From contig NC_040013.1 in assembly GCF_000972845.2 (NCBI RefSeq), forward strand, positions 2,222,642 to 2,286,641: a stretch of 64,000 nt of DNA, written 5' to 3'. Both the position numbers and the translations under genes were made by a program. Positions within the stretch are counted from its first letter, which is position 1. Every line of letters begins with the position of its first letter. Source of the stretch: Larimichthys crocea (taxonomy: Eukaryota > Chordata > Actinopteri > Sciaenidae). This document shows positions 53,254-64,000 of this stretch, piece after piece. Under the pieces are notes generated by a model, which saw only the letters and a list, made by a program, of their open reading frames with translations, was not told the DNA's origin and ran no database searches.

Positions 53254-56200
53254 ATGAACTACCTGCGTCGACGACTCTCGGACAGCAATTTCATGTCCAA
53301 CCTGCCCAATGGCTACATGACCGATCTCCAACGCCCCGACCCGCCGCAGCAAAGCCCCGCAGTGTCGCCAGGGCCGCCAGAGAGGCGCCAGTCCACCAGC
53401 CAGCCGCAGCAGCAGCCTGCAGGTGGAGGCTCCGGCTTCTTCTCATCCATATCCAATGCTGTCAAACAGACCACAGCTGCTGCGGCTGCGACCTTATCCG
53501 AGGCGGCGGACCGGGCAGGAGTCTCCAGCAGTGCCAAGATCCTCCTGGTTATCGACGACCAGCAGACCGATTGGTAAGAGGCGGTGCGCATTGGCAAACG
53601 GCGGTGCCTGGTCTAGACAGAAATGTGTGCCAGACCGTGGGCTGCAGTGGCCTAACATCTAGAAGGTCATATGATTCACCCGGTGCTGTGTGATATGTCA
53701 CGTGTGGCAGCCTGTAAGGCTCCTTGCTCCAACACCTTGCAGATCGGTGCGTGCGCTGATGGTGCCATGGCAAACGCGCAACACACTGAAGGCAGAGAAG
53801 CCATTTTCCGTTTGACGATCAGCTGTTGCATGCGTCGAAGCATCCTGTAATTAAAATGCTTCCCAAAAAATGCTCAGTGCATGGGCTGATGCCACCGTGA
53901 TGATGCAGAAAGAGACATTTCTGCACAGGAAAAACAGCAACGTGCACATTCTGCATGCTTATTAGAGCTTTTGCGCAGAAGTCTAAGGTGATAACACACT
54001 GCACTGTCACAAAATGACACCCGAGGTGATAATAAACCGTGCAGATCTGTCCACAATCACACAATACAGAGCCCATGTGGCCCTCTTACTCTGTCACAAC
54101 AGGCAGGAGATGTGCATATTTATATTTTATTTCATAGTGTGGATGTAAAATGCAAGGAGCAGCATTTGTGTCCTCGTGTCCAGGTAGGTTATAAGAATGT
54201 GACTTCTTAATTTAGCTTTGCCTTTTTTTGTTTATGTAGCAGAGTGCTTTTCAGAAGGCCTGAAACTGCCTAAATCTGATGCACCGCCAGCACTTAGTGT
54301 AATCACAGCATGCACCACAGTGCCACAAAGAGATCACAGTGAAAAATAACGTGCCAGGAAGGTTTTTGTAAATGTTCTGCTGTATTCTGGAGAAAATGTC
54401 AGCTGTCAATTAGAGGAGAAAGATGTGCAAAATGAAATTCATGTGCTGTGGCCTGGATGCAAATTTGGAATTGAAACACTTATTTCAAACACAGGGTGAA
54501 GGTCTTCAGAGGGAGAAAGGTCCACGGCGAGTATGACATCAAGGTGGAACAGGTAGGTTTGCTCTGTTCTGTGTTCATCAGGAGGACGGGGAACTAAAAC
54601 AAAGAGCTTTGAGCTCTGTGACCAGACTGTGAACTTCAGTTGGAGGGTGTTACATCATTCTTTCATAAGACAGCAGCATTTTGTGTGTCGATGTCTGTGT
54701 TCTGAAAGAGTGTGTTGCCGTTGGCGTTATTCGTGGAGGAGTTGATGTATTTATTGTTCTAAAAGCAGAACACATATTATGCATCCTTTGTCTTCCCTTT
54801 GATACTATCTCGATTTTCATGATGCACAATCTTTAGGCGTGCTTATCAACAACAGGTTTGATGCTAACATCAAGTGATTCATGCTTTTTCAATGAATAAT
54901 AGATGACTCATCCAGTACAATGGGAGCTATTATTGAGTTCATAGAAGAGTCCTCAGGAATGATAAATGTCCACGGGTCCAGTTCAGAGAGCGTAGAGGGG
55001 AACTCTCTCTGCTGCAGTCATTCATTCTCTTTGACGCCTGATTAAGAGAAACATTTTCTCTGGCAGATGCCTCCACAAATTCTCCTCTCTTACGAAGATA
55101 AATCAGTTGTTTGTGCAGCCTAACAGCTGATCAATAACCATTTTGGTCAGTCTGTGTACAATAATGTGCGGCCTGATAAGAATATTTATTGTTGCAGTAT
55201 ATATTAGTGCCTACTTATGCTGTGATCCACCCAACAGGACAGTTTTAAAATCCTCTCCTCTGCCTGAGGCTTTTCCCTCTCCTCCTATTTTTGTCCCTCT
55301 GCTTCAGGTTGCGTTTCCAATTATTTCCCCTGTGGCTCCTTAAAAGGAAGAGCACACTTCAGACAAAGTCTGCCATCTTATAACGGTTCAACCTGGCTCC
55401 TGTAACACAGATTATCAGTGTGCGTTTGTTGGGGACTGACCATGATATTGTCCTTATAGGCAGAGTTCTCTGAAATCAACCTGGTGGCCAATTCCACAGG
55501 CACCTACAGTGTGGACATTGATGCGATCAGGAATGGGCACAAGGTTACTAAGTAAGTAGTAATCTACTTAAAGGTCCAGTGTGTAAGATTCAGGGGGGAC
55601 AGAATACTCAATGATACTCAATCTACCGTTGAGTACCATTGAGTCCACCTTTCAGATTTTAAGCCCGTTACGTGGCCCAGTAGTTTCCCCTTCACGCCTG
55701 GGTGGAGAGGGTGAGGTTAACGGGTTACACACTGGTCCTTTAAATTCTACTATACCTGTGATTAGAGATTCCTCACAACTCAGTTTAATATTTTGCTAAC
55801 GTCCTCTTTCCCAGATCCTTTAAGCCGGACTTTGTGCTGATCAGACAGCACGCCTTCAGCATGGACAAGAATGGAGACCACCGGAACATGGTGATTGGCC
55901 TGCAGTACGCTGGACTGCCAAGTGTTAACTCTTTGCACTCTGTCTACAATTTCTGTGACAAACCATGGGTGGTAAGTATTATTTCAGTTGTTGTATTGGT
56001 AACTCACCTGGTAGAGGTCCTCACCGCAGCAGCTTGGGTTTGATTCCAGGATTTGCTGCATGTCGCCTCCTCCTCCCTTTATCATGTCCATCTTCATCTG
56101 TTTTTAATCAAATAAAGACAATAAAACAACTTTTGAATTACAAAGCCTTCACCTTAAACATTTTATTTTAGTTTGCTCAGATGTCTAGACTCTACAAGCA

Positions 56201-59200
56201 ACTGGGCCCAGAGGAGTTCCCACTGATTGAACAGGTTTACTACCCAAACCACAAGGAAATGGTGAGTTCTCTGCCATCTGCTCTCCTCCTCACTCTCCTC
56301 CCCTGCTTTCCACTTGTGCAGATGGGTATGTCTTAATGCTAAGCAACCCTTAAAGACACACACACACACTGCACGGGTCATGGTTTAGGAGGGTAATTCA
56401 CTTCCATGTCAATATTCCATCTCATGCAGCAGCTGAGACCGATCAAATTTTCTGGGGAGTGTCTTGGGTTTTTTTTTCTCTCCCCCGTTCTGGGTAGAGA
56501 CAGATTTTTTATTATTATTTGTGTGCCAAGTCAGTGTCAGTACAGTTAAACCGAGTCTGTTGGTGCAGAGCAGTCATCTCCACCCCTGCAGTCACACAGG
56601 CTGACAGTACTGGGCTGGCTTTCAAGCCATCAACATGAATCAGAAAACGCAGAGAGAGAGGGAGGCATGGTGCTACTGTATGTGTCACTTCTGTTTGATC
56701 GAAATGGCTTAAAAATGAATTATTGGAGTATTATGATGAAGTTCGTTAATGAGACGTGTGATAATGTTTCAGATCACCTCCCCTCGGTTCCCTGTCGTGG
56801 TAAAGATGGGCCATGCTCACTCAGGAATGGGAAAGGTAATGCTGAACTCAATTTAGCGTGAGCGCAATATTTCTGGAGCAGATACATGCCAGCATATTTA
56901 TGTTTCAACCTCCGTCACTCCAGGTGAAAGTGGACAATCAATATGATTTTCAAGATATTGCCAGTGTCGTGGCACTGACCAAGACTTACGCCACATCTGA
57001 GCCGTTCATCGACGCGAAATACGACGTCCGCATTCAGAAGATTGGCGACAATTATAAAGCTTACATGTGAGTGGAATTAGAACTCAACTAGGACTACTGC
57101 AAAAAAAGCCAAACACGACTAAATTAAAAAATTCTGATTAACAGGAGAACATCAATTTCCGGCAACTGGAAGACCAACACTGGCTCATCTATGCTTGAGC
57201 AGGTGGCCATGTCAGACAAGTAAGAGCTCATGAATGTAGATGAGATGAGAATGTAGATCCTGTAATGTCTCGCTGTACCATTATAGCTCCGTTTCACACG
57301 TTATTACAGGTACAGGATGTGGGTGGACTCTTGCGCTGATATCTTCGGAGGGCTGGATATCTGTGCTGTGGAGGCTCTGCATGGTAAAGATGGCAAGGAC
57401 TACATTATAGAGGTACCAGCAGGAAATTTCATGATTATTTTTGCCTGTGATCATAAGGGAAATCCATTGAATCAATCATCTTGTTCACCTTTAGGTTGAT
57501 GACTGTTCGATGCCACTGATTGGGGACCAGCAGGATGAGGACCGTGTTCAGATTGCAGAGCTGGTGATTTCGAGGATGAACCAGACTGTTCCACTTACGT
57601 CAAGCTCTTCCACAGTCCGTGCCTCAGCAGGACAGCCAGCACAGGTGCCTCAAACCACAGATACTCAACACTTGTTCCTCCAATCTCTTATCATGTAAAA
57701 TCAGGTTAGGTATTTTTAGGGAGCACAGTTCATCAGGACATCTTAGTTTTAAAAGAAAACATGTAAACAAAGCAGAAAAGTGCAGGGGACATTGAGCCAC
57801 CTGAGGGGGAATGTGGATGACCGGGGACTTAACAAAGATGAATGAATATGACTTACGTAGGGAAATTAAACAAACAAGACTTTGCTGATGCTATCATGCT
57901 CAGGTGGGGGGCATGTACCTTTTTTGGCTTCTTCTAATCGAAAAAGTTTTGGAATCACTGAGAACATCAGGCAAACTGTTTCAAGGATAAATGTCAGGGT
58001 TAATGGGTTGTTCCCTGTTCACAGTTCCCTGGGGCACTCTAGACTTAATGAGTAAATACATGGTGAAAGACAAAATATCAGAGGAAGGACCTTTAAGTCA
58101 GCACTTCAGTGAAATGAGTTTGAGTTAACGTATCTGGTTGACTTTTTCGATATAGTGAGTATTCTGGCATTAGGATTGATGGAACAATGTCAAAGAAACA
58201 TCATCACAAAGACCCTGGAAATGTTACAAAAGTCAAAGAATTCATTTAAATAAACAAAACATTGATGATTCAAAGGATGGAAATGGGACTATGAAGTTGT
58301 AGCCATCGGAATTTGAGGTAATACAATCTGAAAATGTATATCTGTATCTCAATGGACCAATATTTAGAATCTCAGTCTTACAGTATTTTGCATTCAGGTG
58401 CATGGTGTGAGCTGATATATATCTCTGAAGCAGACAGTTTCAAGGGTAGATGTCAAGCTTAATGAGTACATATAACTGAGTGTCATCAGCGTAGAAGTGG
58501 AGATTTATGACGTTTTTATGGGTAGTATAACAAAGAGACGACATTAAAATGAACAGGATGGGCCGAGCACTGACCCCTGGGGCGCTCTAGACTTAATTGA
58601 TCGATCTGAGATGGTTTAATTGTAGACGGCATCAGAGATCACTTATTTAACAATTGACCATAAAGGCCAGAGGGAGTCGAATATCCTGCACTGCGATCAT
58701 TTAGCGGTTTTACAAAATTTTAAGACGCCGATGAATAGTTGGCATTTTCTTTAATGCTTGTCTTTTCCGTCTTGTTTGATCATTACTTACTATCTGCCCT
58801 TCTAACACCTGTGTGTTTTGTAGAAAGCAGTATCTCCTCAGCCTATCTCACAGCCCAGAGTACCACAGGCTCAACAGCGCCCCTCGCCTCAGGGTAAGAA
58901 CGTCACGTCTTCACAATGAGAAAAAGCAAAATGATACATTGATATATATTGTTTTTGTTTTCCATTATCTCCAAGTGTAGACAAGTATAGGCAAAGTATT
59001 GAATGCGATTGCTGCTTTTGTTTTTCTCCTGTAGGTGGTCCTCAGCAAAGTCCCCCATCTCAGCAACGCCCACAGCCTCAAGGCCAACCTCCTGCACAGG
59101 CCCCACAATCTGCTGCGAGCCCTGCTTCCGGTGAGCCCAGTGCCCAGGCCAAGGCTAGCCAAGGACCACCAGCCCAGCCTCGACCACAAGGTCAGGGAGC

Positions 59201-60557
59201 TCCTCAAAGCCAGAGACCTCCATCTGGTCAGGGCTCTCCTCAGCGAAGCCAGGGAGGTTCACCTCAAGCTCAGAGGCAACAGTCTGTCTCCCAGCAGAAA
59301 CCATCTGCAGGAGGCCCTGGCCAGAAACCTCCAGCAGGCCAACCCCAGCAGCAGAGGCCTTCCCAGCCCCCTAGGCAGCAGTCACAGGGTGGGGCACAGC
59401 AACAGAGGGCACCCGGCCAGCAAGGTCGTCCTGGAGGACCCACCACCCAGCAGCCCCGACCTGCTGCTCAAGGCCACGGAGGCCCAGGAGGACGACCCCC
59501 GCTGCAGCAGAAGCCTCAGCCCCCGCACAAGCCCAGTCAGGACAACGCGCCTATGGGCGGCTCTCCACAACTAAAGTAAGTAACTGTACTGTATGTGATG
59601 GATGATTTTGGACCTCTCATTTTTCATGAAGTGAACCTTACAGCTGACCTGAAACAGAAGATCCTTTCTTACTTTTTGCCTGCGTTGGATGCATGCCACA
59701 TGGAAATTCTATCCAGTGATCCACATCGATGTGCATGATTTATTGATTCTTACATTTTTCAGTCCTTCAGCAGCCGTTTCACAAAGCATAACATTTCAGG
59801 TTGTCTTCAGAGATTGTCATACATTAAGACAACAAGAACAAGCGGAGGCTGGCTTGCAGTTATTCATGACCATAAAGAATCTATCACATCTGTCACATCT
59901 AGGACATGACACAAATTCTCTAGATTCTACTTTTAAATCAGATTTGTAGCAAGCCTGGCCAGAGATATGTATATAATTGATATAGCTAATTACTTTTTTC
60001 ACACTATCACAGCTGTACAAGTGTACTTATTTATTGTTGAACCCTTTAAGAGACTTTTGCTGCTACGATCTCCAGCTGAAAAAATGACTCCTGTAATCCT
60101 GAGTTTGGATTTTTATTCATCAGACTGCATTATGAGCTCCTGAAACATTTGTCATCATTCCCTGATAAAACATGCACCACTTTGCATCCAGAAAAGTCAT
60201 TCACTATTCATATCATATCAAATCTACCTTGAAATGATAAGGTAATAGTGAATGACCACAGTGAAAGGAATGCGCTTTTATCATCTTTTACTGAGCCTTT
60301 TCTCTGCCGTCTCTCTCTCTTTCTCTGTCTTGGCGTGATCCAGTCTTTTCATTCCATGGGTTTGCTGCATGACTTTAATAGCCTCTCCCTCTCCTCTATT
60401 GCCATTTTCCTCTCTTTATAGCAAATCCCAGTCTCTTACCAATACCTTCAACATTCCAGAAACCCCAGCGCCACGAGCCAGCCTTAGCCAGGATGAGGTG
60501 AAGGCTGAAACCATACGCAATCTACGCAAATCTTTTGCCAGTCTCTTCTCAGACTGA
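53254..60557 (+). CDS. syn1: Synapsin (synaptic vesicle phosphoprotein)
   Basis: Synapsins coat synaptic vesicles, tether them to actin and release them on phosphorylation; they also bind ATP. Thirteen coding exons: 53254-53573, 54495-54552, 55460-55551, 55815-55971, 56172-56261, 56773-56835, 56924-57066, 57145-57219, 57310-57412, 57495-57644, 58824-58893, 59035-59575, 60422-60557. All junctions are in frame (665 aa; human SYN1a 705). Domain A is [14 protein letters not shown], with phosphosite Ser9 in RRRLS. Domain C (about 93-400) has [20 protein letters not shown] and [17 protein letters not shown]. Domain D (about 420-615) is Pro/Gln/Gly-rich. Domain E ends [20 protein letters not shown]. 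The start, the Thr/Ala-rich domain B and the E-domain linker match SYN1 better than SYN2 or SYN3. Codon 1 follows an A at -3. A donor after [10 protein letters not shown] in exon 10 (57644) was chosen to keep frame. Confidence 0.95.
53574..54494 (+). other. syn1: syn1 intron 1
   Basis: About 920 bp with donor GTAAGA and acceptor ACAG. Nothing recognisable inside. Confidence 0.75.
54553..55459 (+). other. syn1: syn1 intron 2
   Basis: About 907 bp with donor GTAGGT and acceptor TTATAG. Nothing recognisable inside. Confidence 0.75.
55993..56130 (+). mobile_element. tRNA-derived SINE in syn1 intron 4
   Basis: TAACTCACCTGGTAGAGG is the box A region and GGTTTGATTCCAGG the box B region of a tRNA-like head; TTGCTGCATGTCGCCTCC begins the body and AATAAAGACAATAAAAC the tail. 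It fills most of the 200-bp intron 55972-56171 and lies only about 20 bp past the donor. Confidence 0.7.
56262..56772 (+). other. syn1: syn1 intron 5
   Basis: 511 bp with donor GTGAGT and acceptor TTTCAG. A poly-T run near 56470 and a (CA)n at 56356 are present. No exon of a TIMP gene on either strand, although synapsin introns of mammals host TIMP genes near this position. Confidence 0.75.
57645..58823 (+). other. syn1: syn1 intron 10 with a duplicated fish repeat
   Basis: 1.2 kb. Two diverged copies share GGGGC(A/G)CTCTAGACTTAA-type text, one near 58031 and one near 58580; the second adds GTGTCATCAGCGTAGAAGTG. Such text is common in fish introns. The segment spans from the donor GTGCCT to the acceptor TTGTAG. 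Confidence 0.55.
59576..60421 (+). other. syn1: syn1 intron 12
   Basis: 846 bp with donor GTAAGT and acceptor TTATAG. No repeat recognised. Confidence 0.7.
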
Positions 60558-63390
60558 GACGGCATAAGTCCCCCCCTCCCCTCCTCCTACTGACAGAAAG
60601 ATGGACAGGCAAACTGAAGGACAGATCTCTAACCCTAACCCCCAACAACAAACAAGGACCAACAGGATGCCGTCTCCAATTCATGTGCATTGACCCTGAT
60701 ATGAAAATGTACACACTTAACACCCACTGCCTACGAAATCTTTTAAAATGAACAAAAAGTAGAACACACGGTAAATTTAGGCACTGATGTCTGAAACATT
60801 CCTTGCCTCGCCTCAAGCTTAAGTAAGTCATCTAGTCATTGTGTCACACAAAACACCACCACCACCACGCAAGAGCCTGTATATGCATGAACAGATACAC
60901 AAATATAAGAAACACAACACAACACTGTTTACACCTGTTTGTCGGTGCCGTGAAGTCATTGTGATATTTATGTTCGATTTTTTGGTCGGTTTTTCCAACC
61001 GACCGAGTGAATTAGGGGGACTGTATGGAAATTAATCGGGGTGGGGCGGAGAGTTTTTGTAAAAATGTCATTTTTAAAGACGTCTTCAACATCACAAGAA
61101 CAAACACTAATAAAGTTATAGCCCTCGAATAGAAGAAGACGCTCCCCTGCTCCCGTACCTTTAGCAAAAGTAAAATAAATGAAATACCGTCCGCCCCTAA
61201 TGATTTCTGTACAGTCCCTAACTCAACACAGCTGCACACATAGGATGTCCAGTGTTTAGCTAATGCTAGATCTGTTTCGAGCTGTTGACCGCTCATGGTG
61301 ATGTCTTAGCTGCATGTCAACAGGAGGCAATGGTAGCATTTTCCAACCCCTGACATTGGCGCTTGTAACTGTGTTGTCACATGTAGTTGAATTAGTTAGT
61401 AGAGTAAGCTCGTAGGTGTCGTGAGTCTGTTGTCGCTGCCACTTTTTTTCTTCCCGTCTTTGTCGCACAAGAAAGAAAGCTCTCCACCTTCGAAAAAGCA
61501 TGCCTTACACAGACAAGAACGTCAGATCAAATGGAGCTGTCTCAGGGATGTCCAGTTGATTGTGACACTTGTGTGTGTGTGGGTGAGGGTCTTCCATTAC
61601 ACTTTTATTGTGGTTGTTTACCAGTGATGGAGGGAAAGCATGCGTCTTAATGAGGCAGAATGTTTTTATCGTTTCAAACGCGTTTGCACACAGAGTCTAC
61701 TGCAAAATTATACTTGAATACAGTGACGCTGACTGATGTATGAAGTTTCAGGGTTTATTCGTCACTTATTTGCCACTCGACAAAGCAACAACTCGGTGTT
61801 CTCCACCCTGAGGTGCTGCTGTGTCTGTGACAGGTGTGGGTACAGTAGGATACAGCACAGGCAGGGTTGACACCTGTTCAGGTACAGTTAGTGAAAAATT
61901 AGATCATTTAGTTTCGTATTCCCTTGATTTCAAAGCAATGTAATCAGATTGTAAACTAGCTATGAATTTAGTGGATGTACAGTAAGTTAGTGCATTATGT
62001 CAGGGTTCAACAGTCAGTGCATTGTGATTTTGCACTTAACCCTGAGCCTGCATCATCGTGCAGCCTCTTGGTTTCAGTCACAGTCTGTGAGAAGAGGCTA
62101 CAAAACAAAGAAGCAAAATAATGTGAAGTATAGGAATGTTGAAACTGTGCAGTAGATTTTAGCACTTCCTGCCACCCTCCTCCTTCGCACTGACAACCCG
62201 TTCTTTGATCACTACTCTGAAAATCCGAACTGTTACTGAGAAACCCATTCTGTTTCCAGGCACTAAAAAAAAAAAAGTCTTCCATTCGAATGTCGACGTA
62301 GTATGGCAATATCATGCTTTTTAAAAGAAGACCCAATAGCCAAAAGTACAAAAGGAGTCCTGGTTCCCCTGCAGATCCTCCATGCCGCCTGTGTTTATCA
62401 GTCTATTTGTGTAGCCACAGTGACCCCTTGTGCTCAATGGTGCATAAATGTGTGAATGTTGTCTGTAACCAGTCAAACCAAATAGATGTGTTGTACAGAG
62501 CTCCGAGTGATGCAGATTGTCACCTTTACCCCCGCCCTGCTGCTATATGTGCTTGTTGATATGACGTGCGTCTCCAAATTTCTTTTTTTTTAATTTTTTA
62601 AGAAAATGTTCTGTTTGAATTATTTCGTACGGGCTTCGTTGTTTTCTATGAGGCAGGACTATCTGAGGCATGTAAGTTTATGCATTTAGTGATTCAGGGC
62701 TTCATTTTTAAACTTTACACTGACTCAGTGACTGTCAGATTTATCGTGGCACAGACCTACTGCCAAGAGAAGCAGCCTTGTGTAATTGTTGCACTGAGTG
62801 TGTAATTTATGAAAATGAGCCATCATAATTAGCACGGATGGTTAACTTTGAAAAATGTCGTTCTGTCACTCAGAGGCTTCGTTGCCACATTAAGACATGC
62901 TATTTTGCCGTGGCACCTCTTGAGACTGACAGGATGAGCTGAGACGGCAATGCAAAGAAGTAGTTTTATGTATTTATGTTTTTGATATTCACAGAGTTTT
63001 TCTTACATTATTTATGGTGGACATATTTGACTGTGAATGTATATTATTTTCTTTGTTTGTTTTTTATTTATTTTTAAAAATGCCTTGTATAATCATCGTG
63101 AAAAGATTCAATTCTTTAGGAATGTGAGTGAAACTGATCGTCAGTCGATGCCTGCCAGATTTAAAAACGTACATCATAAATGTAAGTGCAAGAATCAAAA
63201 AGCTGAGGTTTTTGTTAATTAAGAAAATATAAGATACTGCATAATGTAAATCATGGTGGATTATTGAATTATATGTAAAAGAAAAAAAATATAGAATATT
63301 TGATGTTATATGCAATGTAGCTATATTATGTGAAAATGAGTATGTTATTAAAACATGCACATGTCCAATAAAGTCTATGACCAACAGTGA
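60558..63390 (+). other. syn1: syn1 3' UTR (2.8 kb)
   Basis: The sequence from the TGA at 60555 to the AATAAA at 63367. It has no splice signals that I can defend. The last 800 bp are AU-rich. The open frames in this region show no similarity to known proteins. Long 3' UTRs are common in neuronal genes. Confidence 0.6.
63367..63372 (+). terminator. syn1: Polyadenylation signal of syn1
   Basis: AATAAA in TCCAATAAAGTC, the best candidate after the syn1 stop. Cleavage would be about 15-25 bp on; the (TCTG)n array begins 60 bp further. Earlier AATAAA hexamers at about 61110 could give a shorter form. Confidence 0.6.
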
Positions 63391-63432
63391 ATGAATGAGG
63401 TTCAAGTTTTACTTAATCATGTCTGTCCATCC

Positions 63433-63479
<47 letters not shown>

Positions 63480-63480
63480 G
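63433..63480. repeat. (TCTG)n microsatellite
   Basis: Twelve TCTG units abutting the tail of the SINE at 63480-63632. Confidence 0.95.
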
Positions 63481-63632
63481 CCCATCCTTTTCCAAGTTAA
63501 AGGTCTAAAGTTCGAAAGATGGACAAAGAGGGGATGACATGCAGTAAAGAACCCAGGCTGGAGTTGAACCCAGCATGGCCTTGCCTTGATACATTGGACG
63601 CATGCTCCACCAGATAAGCTACCGGGGCAACC
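63480..63632 (-). mobile_element. tRNA-derived SINE
   Basis: On the minus strand TAGCTTATCTGGTGGAGC is a near-consensus box A and GGTTCAACTCCAG is box B, giving a Pol III promoter-like head. The body reads TACTGCATGTCATCCCCTC, shared with copies at 50553 and 55993. The (CAGA)n next to it is probably the expanded 3' tail. This is the best preserved of the three copies. Confidence 0.75.
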
Positions 63633-63639
63633 CAGACAA

Positions 63640-64000
63640 AAAAGATTTTGCATAAAAAAACCCGTCTCGATGACTTACTGCATCCAGATCAAGATATTTC
63701 AAATGATGTTGGCCGTGTTAAACAGGTAGAAGTCCTTGCAGTGCTCATGTTTCTGTGTTATTGGGTCATTCTGCTCTTCGTGCTGTGTATGGGAGCGAGC
63801 TAGTATCTTAAATGAATCTAAAATGCGAGGTTACGGAGGATCTGAAGCAGTAAAACACGCCACATGCTGAAACTTGTACTCACTTTGTTCAGCTGGACTG
63901 TAGTTGTAATAGCCGACAGTCTTATGTGACCACAAGGTGGTGTGGGCCTGCAAGTGTTCCATTCTGCACACAGTTAATCAGGTTATATAATTCTTTTTAC
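63640..64000. other. Downstream flank of syn1
   Basis: About 360 bp with no recognisable gene, repeat or regulatory element. Confidence 0.6.

Noticed and set aside
63537..63632. A true tRNA gene
   Set aside because: It has box A and box B words but no full cloverleaf and is followed by a SINE body, so it is a SINE head.

Overview
This is a gene-sparse stretch of vertebrate nuclear DNA, almost certainly from a ray-finned (teleost) fish. Genes are split by GT-AG introns, (CA)n arrays are frequent, and the interspersed repeats look like fish tRNA-SINEs, hAT- and piggyBac-type MITEs and LINE tails. All four protein genes read as orthologues of known vertebrate genes. I see no operon, CRISPR array or prokaryotic feature. 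No BLAST, HMM or folding tool was run; splice sites were placed by hand, and the reading frame closes across every junction.

Layout. (1) 1-31403, minus strand: the 5' part of a deltex-family E3 ligase, best matched to dtx1. Two coding exons (5456-6203 and 31145-31403) carry the two WWE domains. Intron 1 is 24.9 kb; the 3' exons lie beyond the left edge. (2) 35149-about 40590, minus strand: slc20a1, the sodium-phosphate cotransporter PiT1, with 10 coding exons (628 aa), a 5' leader holding a 33-codon uORF, and a TATA-box promoter. (3) 45403-48516, minus strand: a vestigial-like 4 gene (VGLL4 family), 5 coding exons, 283 aa, with two Tondu motifs. (4) 53254-60557, plus strand: synapsin, best matched to syn1, 13 coding exons, 665 aa, with a 2.8-kb 3' UTR ending at an AATAAA at 63367.

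The genes do not form one pathway: dtx1 acts in Notch signalling and ubiquitination, slc20a1 in phosphate uptake, vgll4 in repression of TEAD/YAP transcription, and syn1 in tethering synaptic vesicles. The vgll4 and syn1 genes are divergent and about 4.7 kb apart, which recalls the human VGLL4-SYN2 neighbourhood. The synapsin introns that hold TIMP genes in mammals are too short here to hold one.

The non-coding sequence is the accessory part. It holds a 61-bp piggyBac-like micro-element with 16-bp perfect ends between TTAA sites, a 757-bp hAT-like element with a near-perfect 8-bp target duplication, an older MITE apparently split by a solo-LTR-like insertion, three unrelated tandem arrays that all have a 42-bp period, a 243-bp repeat present twice at about 97% identity, LINE fragments, three tRNA-derived SINE copies and many microsatellites. 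I found no convincing new multi-gene system; the novelty is in repeat structure and gene neighbourhood.
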